Assembly: GCF_018614415.1 (NCBI RefSeq)
Contig: NZ_JAGGOO010000016.1
Location: 83,927-147,926, forward strand
Reading direction: 5' to 3'
Length of the DNA: 64,000 bases
Origin: Streptomyces sp. ISL-12
Lineage (GTDB): Bacteria > Actinomycetota > Actinomycetes > Streptomycetales > Streptomycetaceae
In this document: piece by piece, positions 49,508-59,397 of the stretch
Layout of the letters: each line of letters starts with the position of its first letter
Numbering within the stretch: the stretch's first letter is position 1
The notes under the pieces: model-generated
What the model was told of the DNA's origin: nothing
The model's input: the letters and a program-made list of their open reading frames with translations, nothing else
Database searches by the model: none
Made by a program: the position numbers and the translations under genes

Positions 49508-49601
49508 CCGGCCGGCCCGGTCGTCCGGAAAAACTCGGTTGCCCCGCCGCCGGATGCGTGCCAGCGTGTGGGTGCACTGTCGTCGAGGCAACGGAGCGGA
49601 C

Positions 49602-49677
49602 ATGCTCATCCAGAACGTTCTCCCGACCCCGCGGCCCACCCGGGCCGCCTCGCTCGCGAACGTTCCGGAGTACTCGC
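49602..49677 (+). promoter_or_regulatory. Structured leader of the ABC-F gene (attenuator candidate)
   Basis: Two copies of the self-complementary GAACGTTC (49613-49620 and 49658-49665) can pair around an inner perfect hairpin GCGGCCC-ACCC-GGGCCGC (49631-49648). The outer stem ends 1 nt before the Shine-Dalgarno GGAG (49667-49670). A short ORF from ATG 49602 ([14 protein letters not shown]...) runs through it and past the ABC-F start. Confidence 0.55.
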
Positions 49678-51300
49678 ATGCCCACGCAGCTCAGCGCCCG
49701 CGCCGTCACGAAGTCGTACCACGGCCGACTCGTCCTTGATTCCGTCACCTGCACCCTGGGCGCCGGTGAACGCACCGGCGTGGTGGGGGAGAACGGCTCG
49801 GGGAAGAGCACCCTGCTGCGCCTGCTCGCCGGTGCCGAGCGGCCCGACAGCGGTGACATCGTCGTCCGGGCCGACGGCGGCCTCGGCCACCTCCCGCAGG
49901 ACGGACAGCTCCCGCCCCACCACACCGTCCAGCAGGCCGTCGACCAGGCCCTGAGCGACCTGCGCGCCATCGAGAGCCGGATGCGCGCGCTGGAGACCGC
50001 CATGACGGCGGGGGACCGCGCCGCGCTCACCGAGTACGGCGAGCTGATGACCGCCTTCGAACTGCGCGGCGGCTACGAGGCGGACGCCCGCGTCGAGCGC
50101 GCCCTGCACGGACTCGGTCTGGCCGGGCTGCCCCGCGACCGGCCCGTCGGCGCCCTCTCCGGTGGCGAACAGGTCCGGCTGCGCCTGGCCGCCGTCCTCG
50201 CGTCGGCCCCCGAGGCGCTGCTCCTCGACGAGCCCACCAACCACCTCGACACGGCCGCCCTGACCTGGCTGGAGGACCACCTGCGCAGCCGCCGCGGCAC
50301 CACCGTGGTGGTCTCCCACGACCGCGCCTTCCTCGAACGCGTCGCCACCACCCTCCTGGAGGTCGACGCCGACCGCCGCACCGTCACCCGCTACGGCAAC
50401 GGCTACGCCGGGTACCTCGCCGAGAAGGCCGCCGCCCGCGCCCGCCAGGCCGAGGAGCACGCCCGCTGGCGGGCCGAGGTCGACGCCCTGCGCGAGAGCG
50501 CCGCCACCACCGCCCGCCGGGTGGCCCCCGGCCGGGGCATCACGGACAAGAACAAGATGGCCTACGGCATGGCCGCCGGCCGCGTCCAGCAGGCCCTCGC
50601 CGGGCGCGTGCGCAGCGCCGGGCAACGCCTGAGCCGCCTGCTCGCCGACCCCGTTCCGGCGCCCCCGGAGCCGCTCCGCTTCGCCCCCGCGTTCCGCCCC
50701 AGCCCGCTGACCGGCACGGCCCTCACCGCCACCGGCCTCACCGTGCGCGGCCGGCTGGCCCCCGTCGACCTGACCGTCGAGGCCGGCGGGCGGCTGCTGG
50801 TCACCGGGGACAACGGCACCGGCAAGAGCACCCTGCTGCGCGTGCTGGCCGGCCGCCTCACCCCCGACGCCGGCCGGCTGACCCGCCGTGGCCGGGCCGG
50901 CCACCTGCCCCAGGAGCCCGTCTCCGGCCGCCCCGGCACGACCCTGCTGGAGACCTACGCCCGCGGTCTGCCCGGCACGCCCGAGGGACACACCGAACGG
51001 CTCCTCGCCCTCGGCCTGTTCAGCCCCGACCGGCTCACCGCCCGCGTCACCGACCTCTCCACCGGCCAGCGTCAGCGGCTCGCCCTCGCCCGCCTGCTCA
51101 GCCGCCCCTGCGACATCCTGCTCCTCGACGAGCCCACCAACCACCTCTCGCCGGCCCTCGCCGAGGAACTCGAAGAGGCCCTGCGCACCTACCCCGGCAC
51201 CCTCGTCCTCGTCTCCCACGACCGCCGACTGCGCGAGCGCTGGCGGGGCGGCCACCTCACCCTCCCGGCCCGGCACCGGAGCCCCGCTCCGCCCGCCTGA
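49678..51300 (+). CDS. ABC-F ribosomal-protection ATPase
   Basis: 540 aa, two NBDs without membrane segments. First [31 protein letters not shown]. Second: [31 protein letters not shown]. Between them is an Arg/Ala-rich linker (about residues 235-330), the antibiotic-resistance domain that reaches toward the peptidyl-transferase centre. The second NBD has Ser instead of Asp in the D-loop (NHLS). Similar proteins give macrolide, lincosamide or streptogramin resistance. The structured leader fits antibiotic-induced expression. Confidence 0.88.
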   Translation: MPTQLSARAVTKSYHGRLVLDSVTCTLGAGERTGVVGENGSGKSTLLRLLAGAERPDSGDIVVRADGGLGHLPQDGQLPPHHTVQQAVDQALSDLRAIESRMRALETAMTAGDRAALTEYGELMTAFELRGGYEADARVERALHGLGLAGLPRDRPVGALSGGEQVRLRLAAVLASAPEALLLDEPTNHLDTAALTWLEDHLRSRRGTTVVVSHDRAFLERVATTLLEVDADRRTVTRYGNGYAGYLAEKAAARARQAEEHARWRAEVDALRESAATTARRVAPGRGITDKNKMAYGMAAGRVQQALAGRVRSAGQRLSRLLADPVPAPPEPLRFAPAFRPSPLTGTALTATGLTVRGRLAPVDLTVEAGGRLLVTGDNGTGKSTLLRVLAGRLTPDAGRLTRRGRAGHLPQEPVSGRPGTTLLETYARGLPGTPEGHTERLLALGLFSPDRLTARVTDLSTGQRQRLALARLLSRPCDILLLDEPTNHLSPALAEELEEALRTYPGTLVLVSHDRRLRERWRGGHLTLPARHRSPAPPA

Positions 51301-51347
51301 GGCCCCCCACCGAGCCACCGTCCGACCACCGAACGAAGGAGACCCAC

Positions 51348-51596
51348 ATGACCGCAGGCCCGCAGAAGAAGACCGAGAAGCCCGAGGAGACAACCGCGAA
51401 GACCCAGGAGACGGAGCAGGCAGAGGAAACGGAACAGACCCCGGAGGCCGAGGCCAAGCGCAAGTTCCAGGAGGCCCTGCAACGCAAGGCCCGCGCCAGC
51501 AGGTCCCAGCAGGCCCACCAGGACGGACGCCAGAAGATCAAGGGCCTGAACGGGCCCAAGGGCCAGAGCCGCAACTTCCGCCGCAAGTCCGGCTGA
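51348..51596 (+). CDS. DUF5302 small charged protein
   Basis: 82 aa, AAGGAG upstream. Acidic Glu/Thr-rich N-terminal half (EKPEETTAKTQETEQAEETEQ) and basic C-terminal half (KRKFQEALQRKARASRSQ...GPKGQSRNFRRKSG), typical of DUF5302. Predicted disordered, function unknown; may bind nucleic acid or ribosome. Confidence 0.82.
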   Translation: MTAGPQKKTEKPEETTAKTQETEQAEETEQTPEAEAKRKFQEALQRKARASRSQQAHQDGRQKIKGLNGPKGQSRNFRRKSG

Positions 51597-51690
51597 CACC
51601 CCGCCGCTCCACCCGGTCGCCGCGCTCCGCACCCCCGGACCGCGGCGGCCCCCGGACCTCCGGACCGCCCGGTCACCCGGCGAGACGCCG

Positions 51691-51721
51691 TTGACCTTCG
51701 AGCCGGTCGAGACTCCATGAT
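51691..51721 (+). promoter_or_regulatory. MerR-type promoter with 19-bp spacer, leaderless
   Basis: TTGACC (51691-51696) and CATGAT (51716-51721) are separated by 19 bp, the over-long spacing that MerR proteins correct by twisting DNA. The spacer holds the dyad TCGAG-CCGG-TCGAG-like (51698-51710). Transcription would start at about 51728, the GTG of the MerR gene. Confidence 0.5.
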
Positions 51722-51727
51722 GACGGC

Positions 51728-52828
51728 GTGCCCCCTTCCGAATCGATGCCGATCGGCGTCTTCGCCCGGCGCAGCGGCCTGACCCCCAGCGCGCTGCGGT
51801 TCTACGACGACGCCGGGCTGCTGCGCCCCGCCGAGACCGACCCGGCCACGGGCTACCGCTACTACCGGGAAGAACAGGTGGCGCGGGCGACCGCGCTGCG
51901 CCGGCTCCGCGAGATCGACATGCCCCTCGGCACCGTCGCGAAGGTCCTCGACGCCGGCCCCGAGGACGCGGTCCGGCTGGTCGACGAGCAGGTCGCGAAG
52001 GTCACCGCCGACGCGGCGGCGGTGCGGCGGACGGCCGCCGTCCTCAAGGCCTCCTTCGATGCCTCTTTCTCCCTCTCCTCCGCATCCTTCACCGACCTGC
52101 CGGGTGTGCCCGTCACGGCGCTCAAGGGCCCGGTGCTGGCGGACGCCGTCGAGCAGGTCCTGACCGCGACCGCCCACGAGCCGGGCACGCCGGTACTGAC
52201 CGGCGTACGTATCGAGGCGGCCCCCGGGACGGTCACCCTGACCGCGACCGACCGGTACCGGCTCGCCACCCGGACCCTGGCACCGGCCGACGCCCCGGTG
52301 ACGGCGTGGACCGGCACGGTCGACGGCGACGAACTGCGGTCCACGACCGCCGGGATACGCCGCGCCCCGTGGGTGCGCCTGGAGGCGACGCCGTACGCGG
52401 TGCGGTTCCGCCTGGCGGACCGGGACGAGAGGCTCTGCCGGCTGCTGCCGGGGGAGTACCCCGACCACCGGCTGATGCTCGCCTCCCTCACGGAGGTCAC
52501 CACCCGCGTCACCCTGCCCAAGGAACGGCTCCTGCGGGCCCTCGAGGAACATCCCGGCGAGCGGATCACCCTGCGGGTGACCGACGCCGGCGTCGAGACG
52601 GACGACGCGGGTGACGGGACGCGTCTGTCCGCCGTGGTCACGGGACATGCGGTGCGGGTCCGGTTCGCGCTGACCACGCTCTATCCCGCCGTCAGCACCG
52701 CTCTCGGCCCCGAGGTGATGCTCGACCTGCGCGGACCCGACCAGCCCGTCACCGTCCGCTCCGCCGACCGCGGCGACCTCACCACCCTGGCCATGCCCGT
52801 CGGCCCCGACCGGAGCCCCGCACCGTGA
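51728..52828 (+). CDS. MerR regulator fused to a DNA polymerase III beta-clamp-like domain
   Basis: 366 aa from GTG 51728. Residues 6-75 are a MerR winged helix (MPIGVFARRSGLTPSALRFYDDAGLLRPAETDPATGYRYY), then a coiled coil (75-120). Residues 130-360 follow the second/third domains of the beta sliding clamp: VLTGVRIEAAPGTVTLTATDRYRLATRTL, LLPGEYPDHRLML, VTLPKERLLRALEEH, and the final VRSADRGDLTTLAMPV. It probably binds DNA as a MerR dimer, with the clamp domain as ligand- or protein-binding part. Confidence 0.87.
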   Translation: MPPSESMPIGVFARRSGLTPSALRFYDDAGLLRPAETDPATGYRYYREEQVARATALRRLREIDMPLGTVAKVLDAGPEDAVRLVDEQVAKVTADAAAVRRTAAVLKASFDASFSLSSASFTDLPGVPVTALKGPVLADAVEQVLTATAHEPGTPVLTGVRIEAAPGTVTLTATDRYRLATRTLAPADAPVTAWTGTVDGDELRSTTAGIRRAPWVRLEATPYAVRFRLADRDERLCRLLPGEYPDHRLMLASLTEVTTRVTLPKERLLRALEEHPGERITLRVTDAGVETDDAGDGTRLSAVVTGHAVRVRFALTTLYPAVSTALGPEVMLDLRGPDQPVTVRSADRGDLTTLAMPVGPDRSPAP

Positions 52829-53334
52829 ACCCCGAGAACACCGCACCCGACCCCGTCATGGACGCCATCGGCCGAGCCGTCACCGAAGGGCACCGCGGAG
52901 ACACCGACTCCGCCCGCCGCGCCCTCCTCGGCCTCTGGACCCGGACCGGTGTCACCGGCGACCCACTGCACCGCTGCACCCTCGCGCACCACCTGGCCGA
53001 CCTGCACACCGACCCCGCCCAGGCCCTGGCCTGGGACATCCGGGCCCTGGACGCCGCCGACGCGGTGACCGAGCAGCGCCTCCAGGAGCACCACGCCGGC
53101 CCGCGTCTCCGGGGCTTCTACCCCTCCCTCCACCTCAACCTCGCCGACGACTACCGCCGCCTCGGTTCCTTCGACGCCGCCGCCGGACACATCGCCGCGG
53201 CACGGGAACACGTCCCCGACCTCCCGGAGGGCCCCTACGGCGACCTGCTGCGCACCGCCATCGACGAGGTGGCCGAGGCCGTCGCCCGGCGCAGCACCGC
53301 ACGGCGGGCGTCCGCACCGGGACCCTCCGCGTGA
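52825..53334 (+). CDS. Tetratricopeptide-like protein
   Basis: 169 aa. GTGA overlap with the MerR-clamp gene. Helical pairs AIGRAVTEGHRGDTDSARRALLGLWTRTG, CTLAHHLADLHTDPAQALAWDIRALDAAD, and SLHLNLADDYRRLGSFDAAAGHIAAAREHVPDL look like three TPR-type repeats. Often found after the MerR/clamp gene in Streptomyces; probably a protein partner. Function unknown. Confidence 0.8.
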   Translation: MNPENTAPDPVMDAIGRAVTEGHRGDTDSARRALLGLWTRTGVTGDPLHRCTLAHHLADLHTDPAQALAWDIRALDAADAVTEQRLQEHHAGPRLRGFYPSLHLNLADDYRRLGSFDAAAGHIAAAREHVPDLPEGPYGDLLRTAIDEVAEAVARRSTARRASAPGPSA

Positions 53335-53476
53335 CCCCGCCGGCGAAGTCTTAAGCGCCGGTTAGATCTCGCCCGGAGGCCCTGGCTGCCGCTGCGGTCA
53401 TCGGTCAAGCTGCTGCGACCTGCGGTGATGCGGGTTCGCCGCAGGCATTCCATTTCCTCACAGGCTGGAGACACTT

Positions 53477-54823
53477 GTGTCCACGACGGGCGCGCGGGCC
53501 GCCGCGCCGAGCCCCTGGAAGGCGATCATCGGTGGCTCGATCGGCAACATGATCGAGTGGTACGACTGGTTCGTCTACTCCACCTTCTCCGTGTACTTCG
53601 CGTCCGCGTTCTTCCCCGAGGGCGACGCCACCTCCCAACTCCTGCACACCGCCGGCATCTTCGCGGTCGGCTTCTTCATGCGGCCCGTGGGCGGCTGGCT
53701 GCTCGGCCGGCTCGGCGACCGCAAGGGCCGCAAGGCCGCGCTGACCGTGACCGTGCTCATGATGTCGCTCAGCGCCCTCCTCATCGCCGTCGCCCCCACC
53801 CACTCCCAGGTCGGTTACTGGGGCGCGGTCGTGCTGCTGCTCGCCCGGCTGCTCCAGGGACTGTCGGTGGGCGGGGAGTACGCGGCCAGCGCCACGTACC
53901 TCGCCGAGGCGGCGCCCGCGGGCCGGCGCGGTTTCTTCGCCAGCTTCCAGATGGTGTCGATGAAGATCGGCCAGCTCATCGGGCTGAGCCTGCAGATCCT
54001 GCTCCAGCAGAACATGTCGGAGCAGACCCTGACCTCCTGGGGCTGGCGCATCCCCTTCGTCGTCGGCGCGCTGGGCTCCGCCGTAGTGTTCTGGCTGCGC
54101 CGCAACCTGGTCGAGACCGACGCCTTCGAAGAGGCGGCCCAGGAAGCGGCCGACACCACACGGCCGGGCAAGGAGCGCGGCACCCTGCGCGGGCTGTGGG
54201 AGTACCGGCGCACCGTCGCCCTCGTCGTCGGCTTCAGCATGGGCGGCACCCTGTGCGACTACACGTACTCGACGTACATGACCAAATATCTGCACAACAC
54301 CGCCGGTCTGAGCACCACCGACGCCTCGCTCGTCAGCTTCGTCGCCATCCTGGTCTTCATCTGTCTGCAACCCCTGGCCGGCGGGCTGTCGGACCGCATC
54401 GGCCGCAAGCCGCTGCTGATCGGCTTCGGCCTCGGCGCGATGATCTTCACCGTTCCGCTGATGACCGCCCTCGGCCATGTCTCCACCTTCGGCAGCGCGC
54501 TGCTGCTGATGATCGCCGGGCTCCTGATCATCACCGGATACACCTCGATGAGCGCCCTGGTGAAGGCGGAACTGTTCCCCGCCCGGGTCCGCGCGCTGGG
54601 CGTCGCCCTGCCGTACGCGCTCGCCAACGCCCTGTTCGGCGGCACCGCCGAGTACGTGGCGCTGTGGTTCAAGGACGCGGGCATGGAGTCGGGTTTCTAC
54701 TGGTACGTCACGGCCTGCGCCGCGGTCTCCCTGGTGGTGTACCTCACCATGCGCGAGACGAAGGACGTGTCCTTCACCCGGGGCGACCGGGCCCCGCGCC
54801 GCGCCGCCGAGGTCACGGCCTAG
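53477..54823 (+). CDS. MHS-family carboxylate:proton symporter (KgtP/ShiA-like)
   Basis: 448 aa from GTG 53477 (GGAG upstream), twelve membrane helices. MHS motifs: IIGGSIGNMIEWYDWFVYSTFSVYFASAFFP, FFMRPVGGWLLGRLGDRKGRKAAL, LLARLLQGLSVGGEYAASATYLAEAAPAGRRGFFASFQ, and SDRIGRKPLLIGFG. It imports a dicarboxylate or aromatic acid. It lies 10 bp upstream of a two-component system and so may be its target and partner. Confidence 0.88.
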   Translation: MSTTGARAAAPSPWKAIIGGSIGNMIEWYDWFVYSTFSVYFASAFFPEGDATSQLLHTAGIFAVGFFMRPVGGWLLGRLGDRKGRKAALTVTVLMMSLSALLIAVAPTHSQVGYWGAVVLLLARLLQGLSVGGEYAASATYLAEAAPAGRRGFFASFQMVSMKIGQLIGLSLQILLQQNMSEQTLTSWGWRIPFVVGALGSAVVFWLRRNLVETDAFEEAAQEAADTTRPGKERGTLRGLWEYRRTVALVVGFSMGGTLCDYTYSTYMTKYLHNTAGLSTTDASLVSFVAILVFICLQPLAGGLSDRIGRKPLLIGFGLGAMIFTVPLMTALGHVSTFGSALLLMIAGLLIITGYTSMSALVKAELFPARVRALGVALPYALANALFGGTAEYVALWFKDAGMESGFYWYVTACAAVSLVVYLTMRETKDVSFTRGDRAPRRAAEVTA

Positions 54824-54832
54824 CCTGACGCC

Positions 54833-55498
54833 ATGCGTGTGCTGCTGATCGAGGACGACGAGCGGCTCGCCGACGCCCTCACCACGGCCCTCGTCGAGCG
54901 CGGCCACCCGGTGGAGCGGGTGAGCCGCGCCGACGAGGGACTGCGCCGCAAGGACCGCGCCGACTTCGTCCTCCTCGACCTCGGACTGCCGGACATGGAC
55001 GGCCTGGAGATGCTCCGGCGACTGCGGCGGGTCTCCGCCGTCCCGGTGATCGTGCTCACCGCCCGCGGCGACGAACGCACCGTCCTCCAGGGCCTGAGCC
55101 AGGGCGCCGACGACTACCTGACCAAACCGTTCCGCATCAAGGAACTGCTGGCCCGGATGGACGCCGTACGCCGCCGCGCCGGGCAGTCCCGGCTGCCCGG
55201 CGGGGGCTCCCCGGAACTGGACGTCGGCGACGTCCACATCGACCTGGCGTCCCGCACGGTGACCGTGGCCGGGCGCGAGGTCACCCTGACGGCACGCGAG
55301 TTCGACGTCCTCGCCCTGCTCGCCGGGACGCCCGGGGTCGTCCGCAGCCGGCAGGAGATCATGGACGCGGTCTGGGGAGACGCCTTCCTCGCCGTCTCCC
55401 GCTCGCTCGACGTGCACGTCTGGGGCATCCGCACCAAGACCGGCCGGCCCGACCTGATCCGTACCCTGCGCGGGGTCGGCTACCGGCTGGGCGGCTGA
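54833..55498 (+). CDS. OmpR-family response regulator
   Basis: 221 aa. Receiver with acidic pocket Glu7/Asp8, phospho-acceptor Asp49 (LLDLGLPDMDG), Thr in VIVLTARG and Lys in DDYLTKPF. The C-terminal winged helix has LTAREFDVLALLAGTPGVVRSRQEIMDAVWG and RPDLIRTLRGVGYRL. One-base overlap with the sensor kinase gene. Confidence 0.93.
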   Translation: MRVLLIEDDERLADALTTALVERGHPVERVSRADEGLRRKDRADFVLLDLGLPDMDGLEMLRRLRRVSAVPVIVLTARGDERTVLQGLSQGADDYLTKPFRIKELLARMDAVRRRAGQSRLPGGGSPELDVGDVHIDLASRTVTVAGREVTLTAREFDVLALLAGTPGVVRSRQEIMDAVWGDAFLAVSRSLDVHVWGIRTKTGRPDLIRTLRGVGYRLGG

Positions 55499-56889
55499 TG
55501 CGCCGCCGGCTGCTGGCCACCTACCTCACGCTGATCGGCGGCGTCCTGCTCGCCCTGTCCGTCCCCCTGGGCCTGGCCTACACCCAGGAACGGACCGCCG
55601 AACTCCTGCTCGCCCGGCGCGCGGACGCCACCCGGCTCGCGGAGCTGGCCGAAGGAGCGATCCAGGACAGCGACCCGAGTGTGCTGCGCGCCGAGGCCGA
55701 CCGTTACGCCTGGCTCTACGGCGCCTCGGTGGAGGTACGCCGCGACACCGGCACCGTCCTGGTCGGCGCGGGCGGCGGCGTGCCGCACAGCGCCGGACCG
55801 CTGCGCCGGGCCCTGGCCGGCCGCACCACCTCGCACCTCCCGCTGGTCACCGTCTTCGGACCGGACCGGGTGGTGATCGCCGAACCCGTGGGCAGCGACG
55901 CCCAGGTGACCGGCGTGGTGCTGCTCGCCGCGCCCACCGCCGAGGCCCGTGACGACGTCCTGATGGTGTGGCTCGCCCTGGCCGGGGGAGCGGCGGTCGC
56001 CTTCGCCCTCGCGGTGGAGGCCGCGCGGCGCCTCGCCCGCTGGGCCCTGCGGCCGGTCGACGAACTGGACGCGGTCACCGAGGCGATCGCCCAGGGCCGG
56101 ATGACGGCCCGGGTCCCCGACACCGGCGGCGGACCGTCCGAGCTGCGGCGGCTGGAGTCGCGGTTCAACGCGATGGCCGACGCCGTCGCCGCGGCGCTGG
56201 ACAAGCAGCGCGCGTTCGTCTCCGACGCCTCCCACGAACTGCGCACCCCGCTCGCCGTGCTCAGCCTCCGCCTGGAGAACCTGCGCCCGCACCTGAAGGA
56301 GTCCGGCGCCGACCGCTACCACAGCGCCATGGAGGAACTCGACCGCATCGGCACCCTCCTGGAGGACCTGCTGACCCTCGGCCGCATCGAGGCCAAGGGA
56401 GCCGCCCGTGCCGAGCCCGTCGACGTCGTCGCCGAACTCGCCCCCCGGCTGCGCGTCTGGGCGGAGGTCGCCGAGGCCGCGGGCGTGCGGCTGCGTACCG
56501 TGCTGCCCGCCGCCCTGGTGGTGCGGTGCCCGCCCGACACCGTCGGCCGGATCACGGACATCGCGGTCGACAACGCCGTCAAGTTCGTCCCGCGCGGCGG
56601 AACCGTCACCGTCACCGTCACCGACACGGCCGGCGCCGGGGCCCCGGGCGCCGGTGACGTACTGCTGCGGATCGAGGACGACGGCCGTGGGCTCGACGAC
56701 GGGGAACTCACCGCCGCCCGCGACCGCTTCTGGCGCTCTCCCCGGCACAGCGGCGTCGACGGCAGCGGACTGGGCCTCGCCATCGCCGACGAACTGGCCC
56801 GTGCGGCGGGCGGCACCCTCGGCCTGCGGGCGGCCCGGCCGTACGGCCTGGTGGTCGAGTTCCGCCTGCTCGGCCCCGGCCGCCGGTGA
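55498..56889 (+). CDS. Sensor histidine kinase
   Basis: 463 aa. TM1 near residues 5-28, an extracytoplasmic sensor of about 130 residues, TM2 (VWLALAGGAAVAFALAV), HAMP, H-box FVSDASHELRTPLAVLSLRLENL, N-box DIAVDNAVKFVP, G1 IEDDGRGLDDGE and G2 GVDGSGLGLAIA. The sensor domain may contact the TAXI protein encoded convergently 15 bp away. Confidence 0.92.
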   Translation: MRRRLLATYLTLIGGVLLALSVPLGLAYTQERTAELLLARRADATRLAELAEGAIQDSDPSVLRAEADRYAWLYGASVEVRRDTGTVLVGAGGGVPHSAGPLRRALAGRTTSHLPLVTVFGPDRVVIAEPVGSDAQVTGVVLLAAPTAEARDDVLMVWLALAGGAAVAFALAVEAARRLARWALRPVDELDAVTEAIAQGRMTARVPDTGGGPSELRRLESRFNAMADAVAAALDKQRAFVSDASHELRTPLAVLSLRLENLRPHLKESGADRYHSAMEELDRIGTLLEDLLTLGRIEAKGAARAEPVDVVAELAPRLRVWAEVAEAAGVRLRTVLPAALVVRCPPDTVGRITDIAVDNAVKFVPRGGTVTVTVTDTAGAGAPGAGDVLLRIEDDGRGLDDGELTAARDRFWRSPRHSGVDGSGLGLAIADELARAAGGTLGLRAARPYGLVVEFRLLGPGRR

Positions 56890-56904
56890 CCACGTACGGC
56901 GTGC

Positions 56905-57870
56905 TCAGCCGTAGACACTCCGGTAGTACCGCACGGCCCCCGGGTGCAACGGCACCGGATCGGTGCCGATCGCGTACCGCTCGTCCAGGTAGGCACCGGG
57001 CACCTCCGGACCCGGCAGGGTCTGCCGCGCCGCGAACATCGCCCGCGTCACCTCGAAGGCGTCCTGGGCCGACACCGCCGAGCGGGCCATCAGATACGTC
57101 GGCACACCCACCGTCGGCACCTCGGACTCCTGCCCGTACGTCCCCGCCGGTATCGACACATCGACATACGCCGGTCCGTGCTCCGCCCGCAGCACCCGGG
57201 CCAGCCCGTCCAGCGGGACCAGCGTGACGGGCCGGGCGGCGGACAGTTCGGTGACGGCGCTCGCCGGCACTCCGCTGGACGCGAAGAACGCGTCGATCTC
57301 ACCGCGCCGCAGCGCCCGCACCGAGTCGTCGAGCCCCAGGTAACAGCGGCGCACCCGCCCGCCGAGCCCGGCGGCGGCCAGGATCCGCCGGGCGACGACG
57401 ACGGTCCCCGACCCTTCGGCACCGAGGGAGACCCGCAGCGACGCCAGGTCCGACACGGTGGCCACCCCGGCCGTGGGACGTGCCACCAGGTGGGTGTAGT
57501 TGAGGTAGATACGGGCCAGCGCCGACACCGGCAGCGACCGGGAGAACCCACCGGTGCCCTCGAAGGCGTCCGCGGCACTGTCCCCGAGCACCAGACCGAG
57601 GTCGGCGTCGCCGGAACCGAGCAGCCGGAGGTTGCGGATGCTCGCCGAGGTGTTGACCACGTCGACGCGCAGGGACCCCACCCGCCGGTCGATCTCCCGG
57701 GCCAGCCGGCTGCCGAAGGTGCCGTACGGCGCACCCGACAGCCCGGTCGCCAGCACCAGCGACCGCACCCGGGTCCGGCCGGGGACCGTCGCGGGACTCG
57801 ACGCGGCCACCGCGGCGGCCAGGGCGAGCAGCGTGCGGCGGGCCGCCTGCGGACGGGGACGGGGGGACAC
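56905..57870 (-). CDS. TAXI-type TRAP solute-binding protein (orphan)
   Basis: 321 aa from GTG 57870. Signal RRTLLALAAAVAASSPATV, then the TAXI core LVLATGLSGAPYGTFGSRLAREI, VVNTSASIRNLRLLGSGDADLGLVLGDSAADAF, ARIYLNYTHLVAR, LRVSLGAEGSGTVVVARRILAAAG and FFASSGVPASAVTELS. No TRAP membrane subunits (TRAP-QM) lie nearby, so it may serve as an extracytoplasmic ligand sensor for the adjacent kinase. Confidence 0.87.
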   Translation of the reverse strand: MSPRPRPQAARRTLLALAAAVAASSPATVPGRTRVRSLVLATGLSGAPYGTFGSRLAREIDRRVGSLRVDVVNTSASIRNLRLLGSGDADLGLVLGDSAADAFEGTGGFSRSLPVSALARIYLNYTHLVARPTAGVATVSDLASLRVSLGAEGSGTVVVARRILAAAGLGGRVRRCYLGLDDSVRALRRGEIDAFFASSGVPASAVTELSAARPVTLVPLDGLARVLRAEHGPAYVDVSIPAGTYGQESEVPTVGVPTYLMARSAVSAQDAFEVTRAMFAARQTLPGPEVPGAYLDERYAIGTDPVPLHPGAVRYYRSVYG

Positions 57871-58077
57871 GGGACGATGGTAGTCCGGCCACTGGGCGGC
57901 CCGTCTTCGCCCCGTCGTCCCTGTCCCGTGCCCGCGTGCCCGGCCGTCTCTCCCCCGCCCGGGGGAGGCCCGTCCCCCACGGGCGGGATCTCCCCGCCGC
58001 GCCGGACCGCTGTACTGGAGCGGTCGGCCGGAGACGCCGTCATCTCCCACGGAACGAAACGGAACGGAAGGACCACG

Positions 58078-59397
58078 ATGCGCGACTGGACCAGACGACG
58101 CCTGCTCCTCACGGCGGCCTCCGCCACCGGGCTCGCCGCCGCGGGGACGGCACCCGCGCACGGCTCGGGACACGACGGCCTGGTGGAACGGCTGAGGGCC
58201 CTGCCGGGACTCAGGATCGTGGCGGAACAGCCGGCCGGCCACCCCGGGTACCGGTTCTTCGTCCTCGGGCTGCGCCAGCCGGTCGACCACACCGACCCGG
58301 CCGCCGGCACCTTCGAACAGCGGCTGGCGCTCCTGCACACCTCCGCAGACCGGCCCACTGTCGTGTACACCGGCGGGTACGCGGCCGGGCTGACTCCCGA
58401 GAGGACCGAACCGACCGAGCTGCTGGGCGGCAACCAGGTCGAGGTGGAGCACCGCTTCTTCGGCGCCTCGACCCCCGGCACACCCGACTGGCGCCACCTG
58501 ACGATCAGGCAGGCCGCCGACGACCACCACCGCGTGATCCGGACTCTGCGTCGCCTTCTCCCCGGCGCGTGGATCTCCGTCGGCGGCAGCAAGGGCGGCA
58601 TGGCGAGCGTCTACCACCGCAGGTTCCACCCGCACGACGTGGACGGCACCGTGGCCTACTCCGCGCCGAACAACGTGGACGACCAGGACGACAGCGCCTA
58701 CCACCGCTTCCTGGAGACCGTGGGCACCGCCGCCGAACGCGACGCCCTCAAGGCGGCGCAACGCCAATGCCTCCTGCGCCGCGCCGACATGGTCGCCCGC
58801 TACACGGCCTGGGCCGCCTCCGAGGGCACCGGCTTCAGCATCATCGGCAGTGCCGACCAGGCCTTCGAGACCGCGGTGCTGCGCGCGTCCTTCATGTTCT
58901 GGCAGAACAGCGGCCCCGCGATCCCCGGCCCCGACGCCACCACCGACGAGCTGTACACATGGCTGTGGTCCACCGCCGCCCTCCCCGTCTACGCCGACGC
59001 CACGGTCCGGGAGTACGTCCCGTACTTCTACCAACTCGGCACCCAGCTCGGGTACTTGGACGTGCCCGTCGCGCACTTGGCAGACCTGCTGCGCCATCCG
59101 GACGCGCTGGCGCCGCGCTCCTTCGTCCCGCGTGACATCCCGATGCGCTTCGATCCGGGCGCCATGCCCGACATCGACCGCTGGGTGCGCCGGCACGGGC
59201 ACCGGATACTGTTCGTCAACGGCGAGCGGGACCCGGCCGTCGCCGAGCACTTCCGTCCCGGCGGGCGGGACTCCCGCACCCTGTGGGTACCCGGTGGCGA
59301 CCATCACGTCGCCATCGCGCGCCTCTCCACCGCCGACCGCGCCGCGGCGGTGTCCGCCCTCGCCCGCTGGACGGGAGCACCTCTCACGCCCCGGTGA
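58078..59397 (+). CDS. Secreted S37-family prolyl tripeptidyl/dipeptidyl aminopeptidase
   Basis: 439 aa. Tat signal [45 protein letters not shown] is the typical S37 entry; the nucleophile elbow is [19 protein letters not shown], the Asp in [10 protein letters not shown] and the His in [11 protein letters not shown]. Cleaves peptides outside the cell. ATG 58078 follows GGAAGGACCACG. Confidence 0.87.
   Translation: MRDWTRRRLLLTAASATGLAAAGTAPAHGSGHDGLVERLRALPGLRIVAEQPAGHPGYRFFVLGLRQPVDHTDPAAGTFEQRLALLHTSADRPTVVYTGGYAAGLTPERTEPTELLGGNQVEVEHRFFGASTPGTPDWRHLTIRQAADDHHRVIRTLRRLLPGAWISVGGSKGGMASVYHRRFHPHDVDGTVAYSAPNNVDDQDDSAYHRFLETVGTAAERDALKAAQRQCLLRRADMVARYTAWAASEGTGFSIIGSADQAFETAVLRASFMFWQNSGPAIPGPDATTDELYTWLWSTAALPVYADATVREYVPYFYQLGTQLGYLDVPVAHLADLLRHPDALAPRSFVPRDIPMRFDPGAMPDIDRWVRRHGHRILFVNGERDPAVAEHFRPGGRDSRTLWVPGGDHHVAIARLSTADRAAAVSALARWTGAPLTPR

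Noticed and set aside
49518..49560. WhiB7/WblC-type promoter before the ABC-F gene
   Set aside because: An A-tract followed by TTGCCC is present, but I could not find a -10 box at proper spacing.
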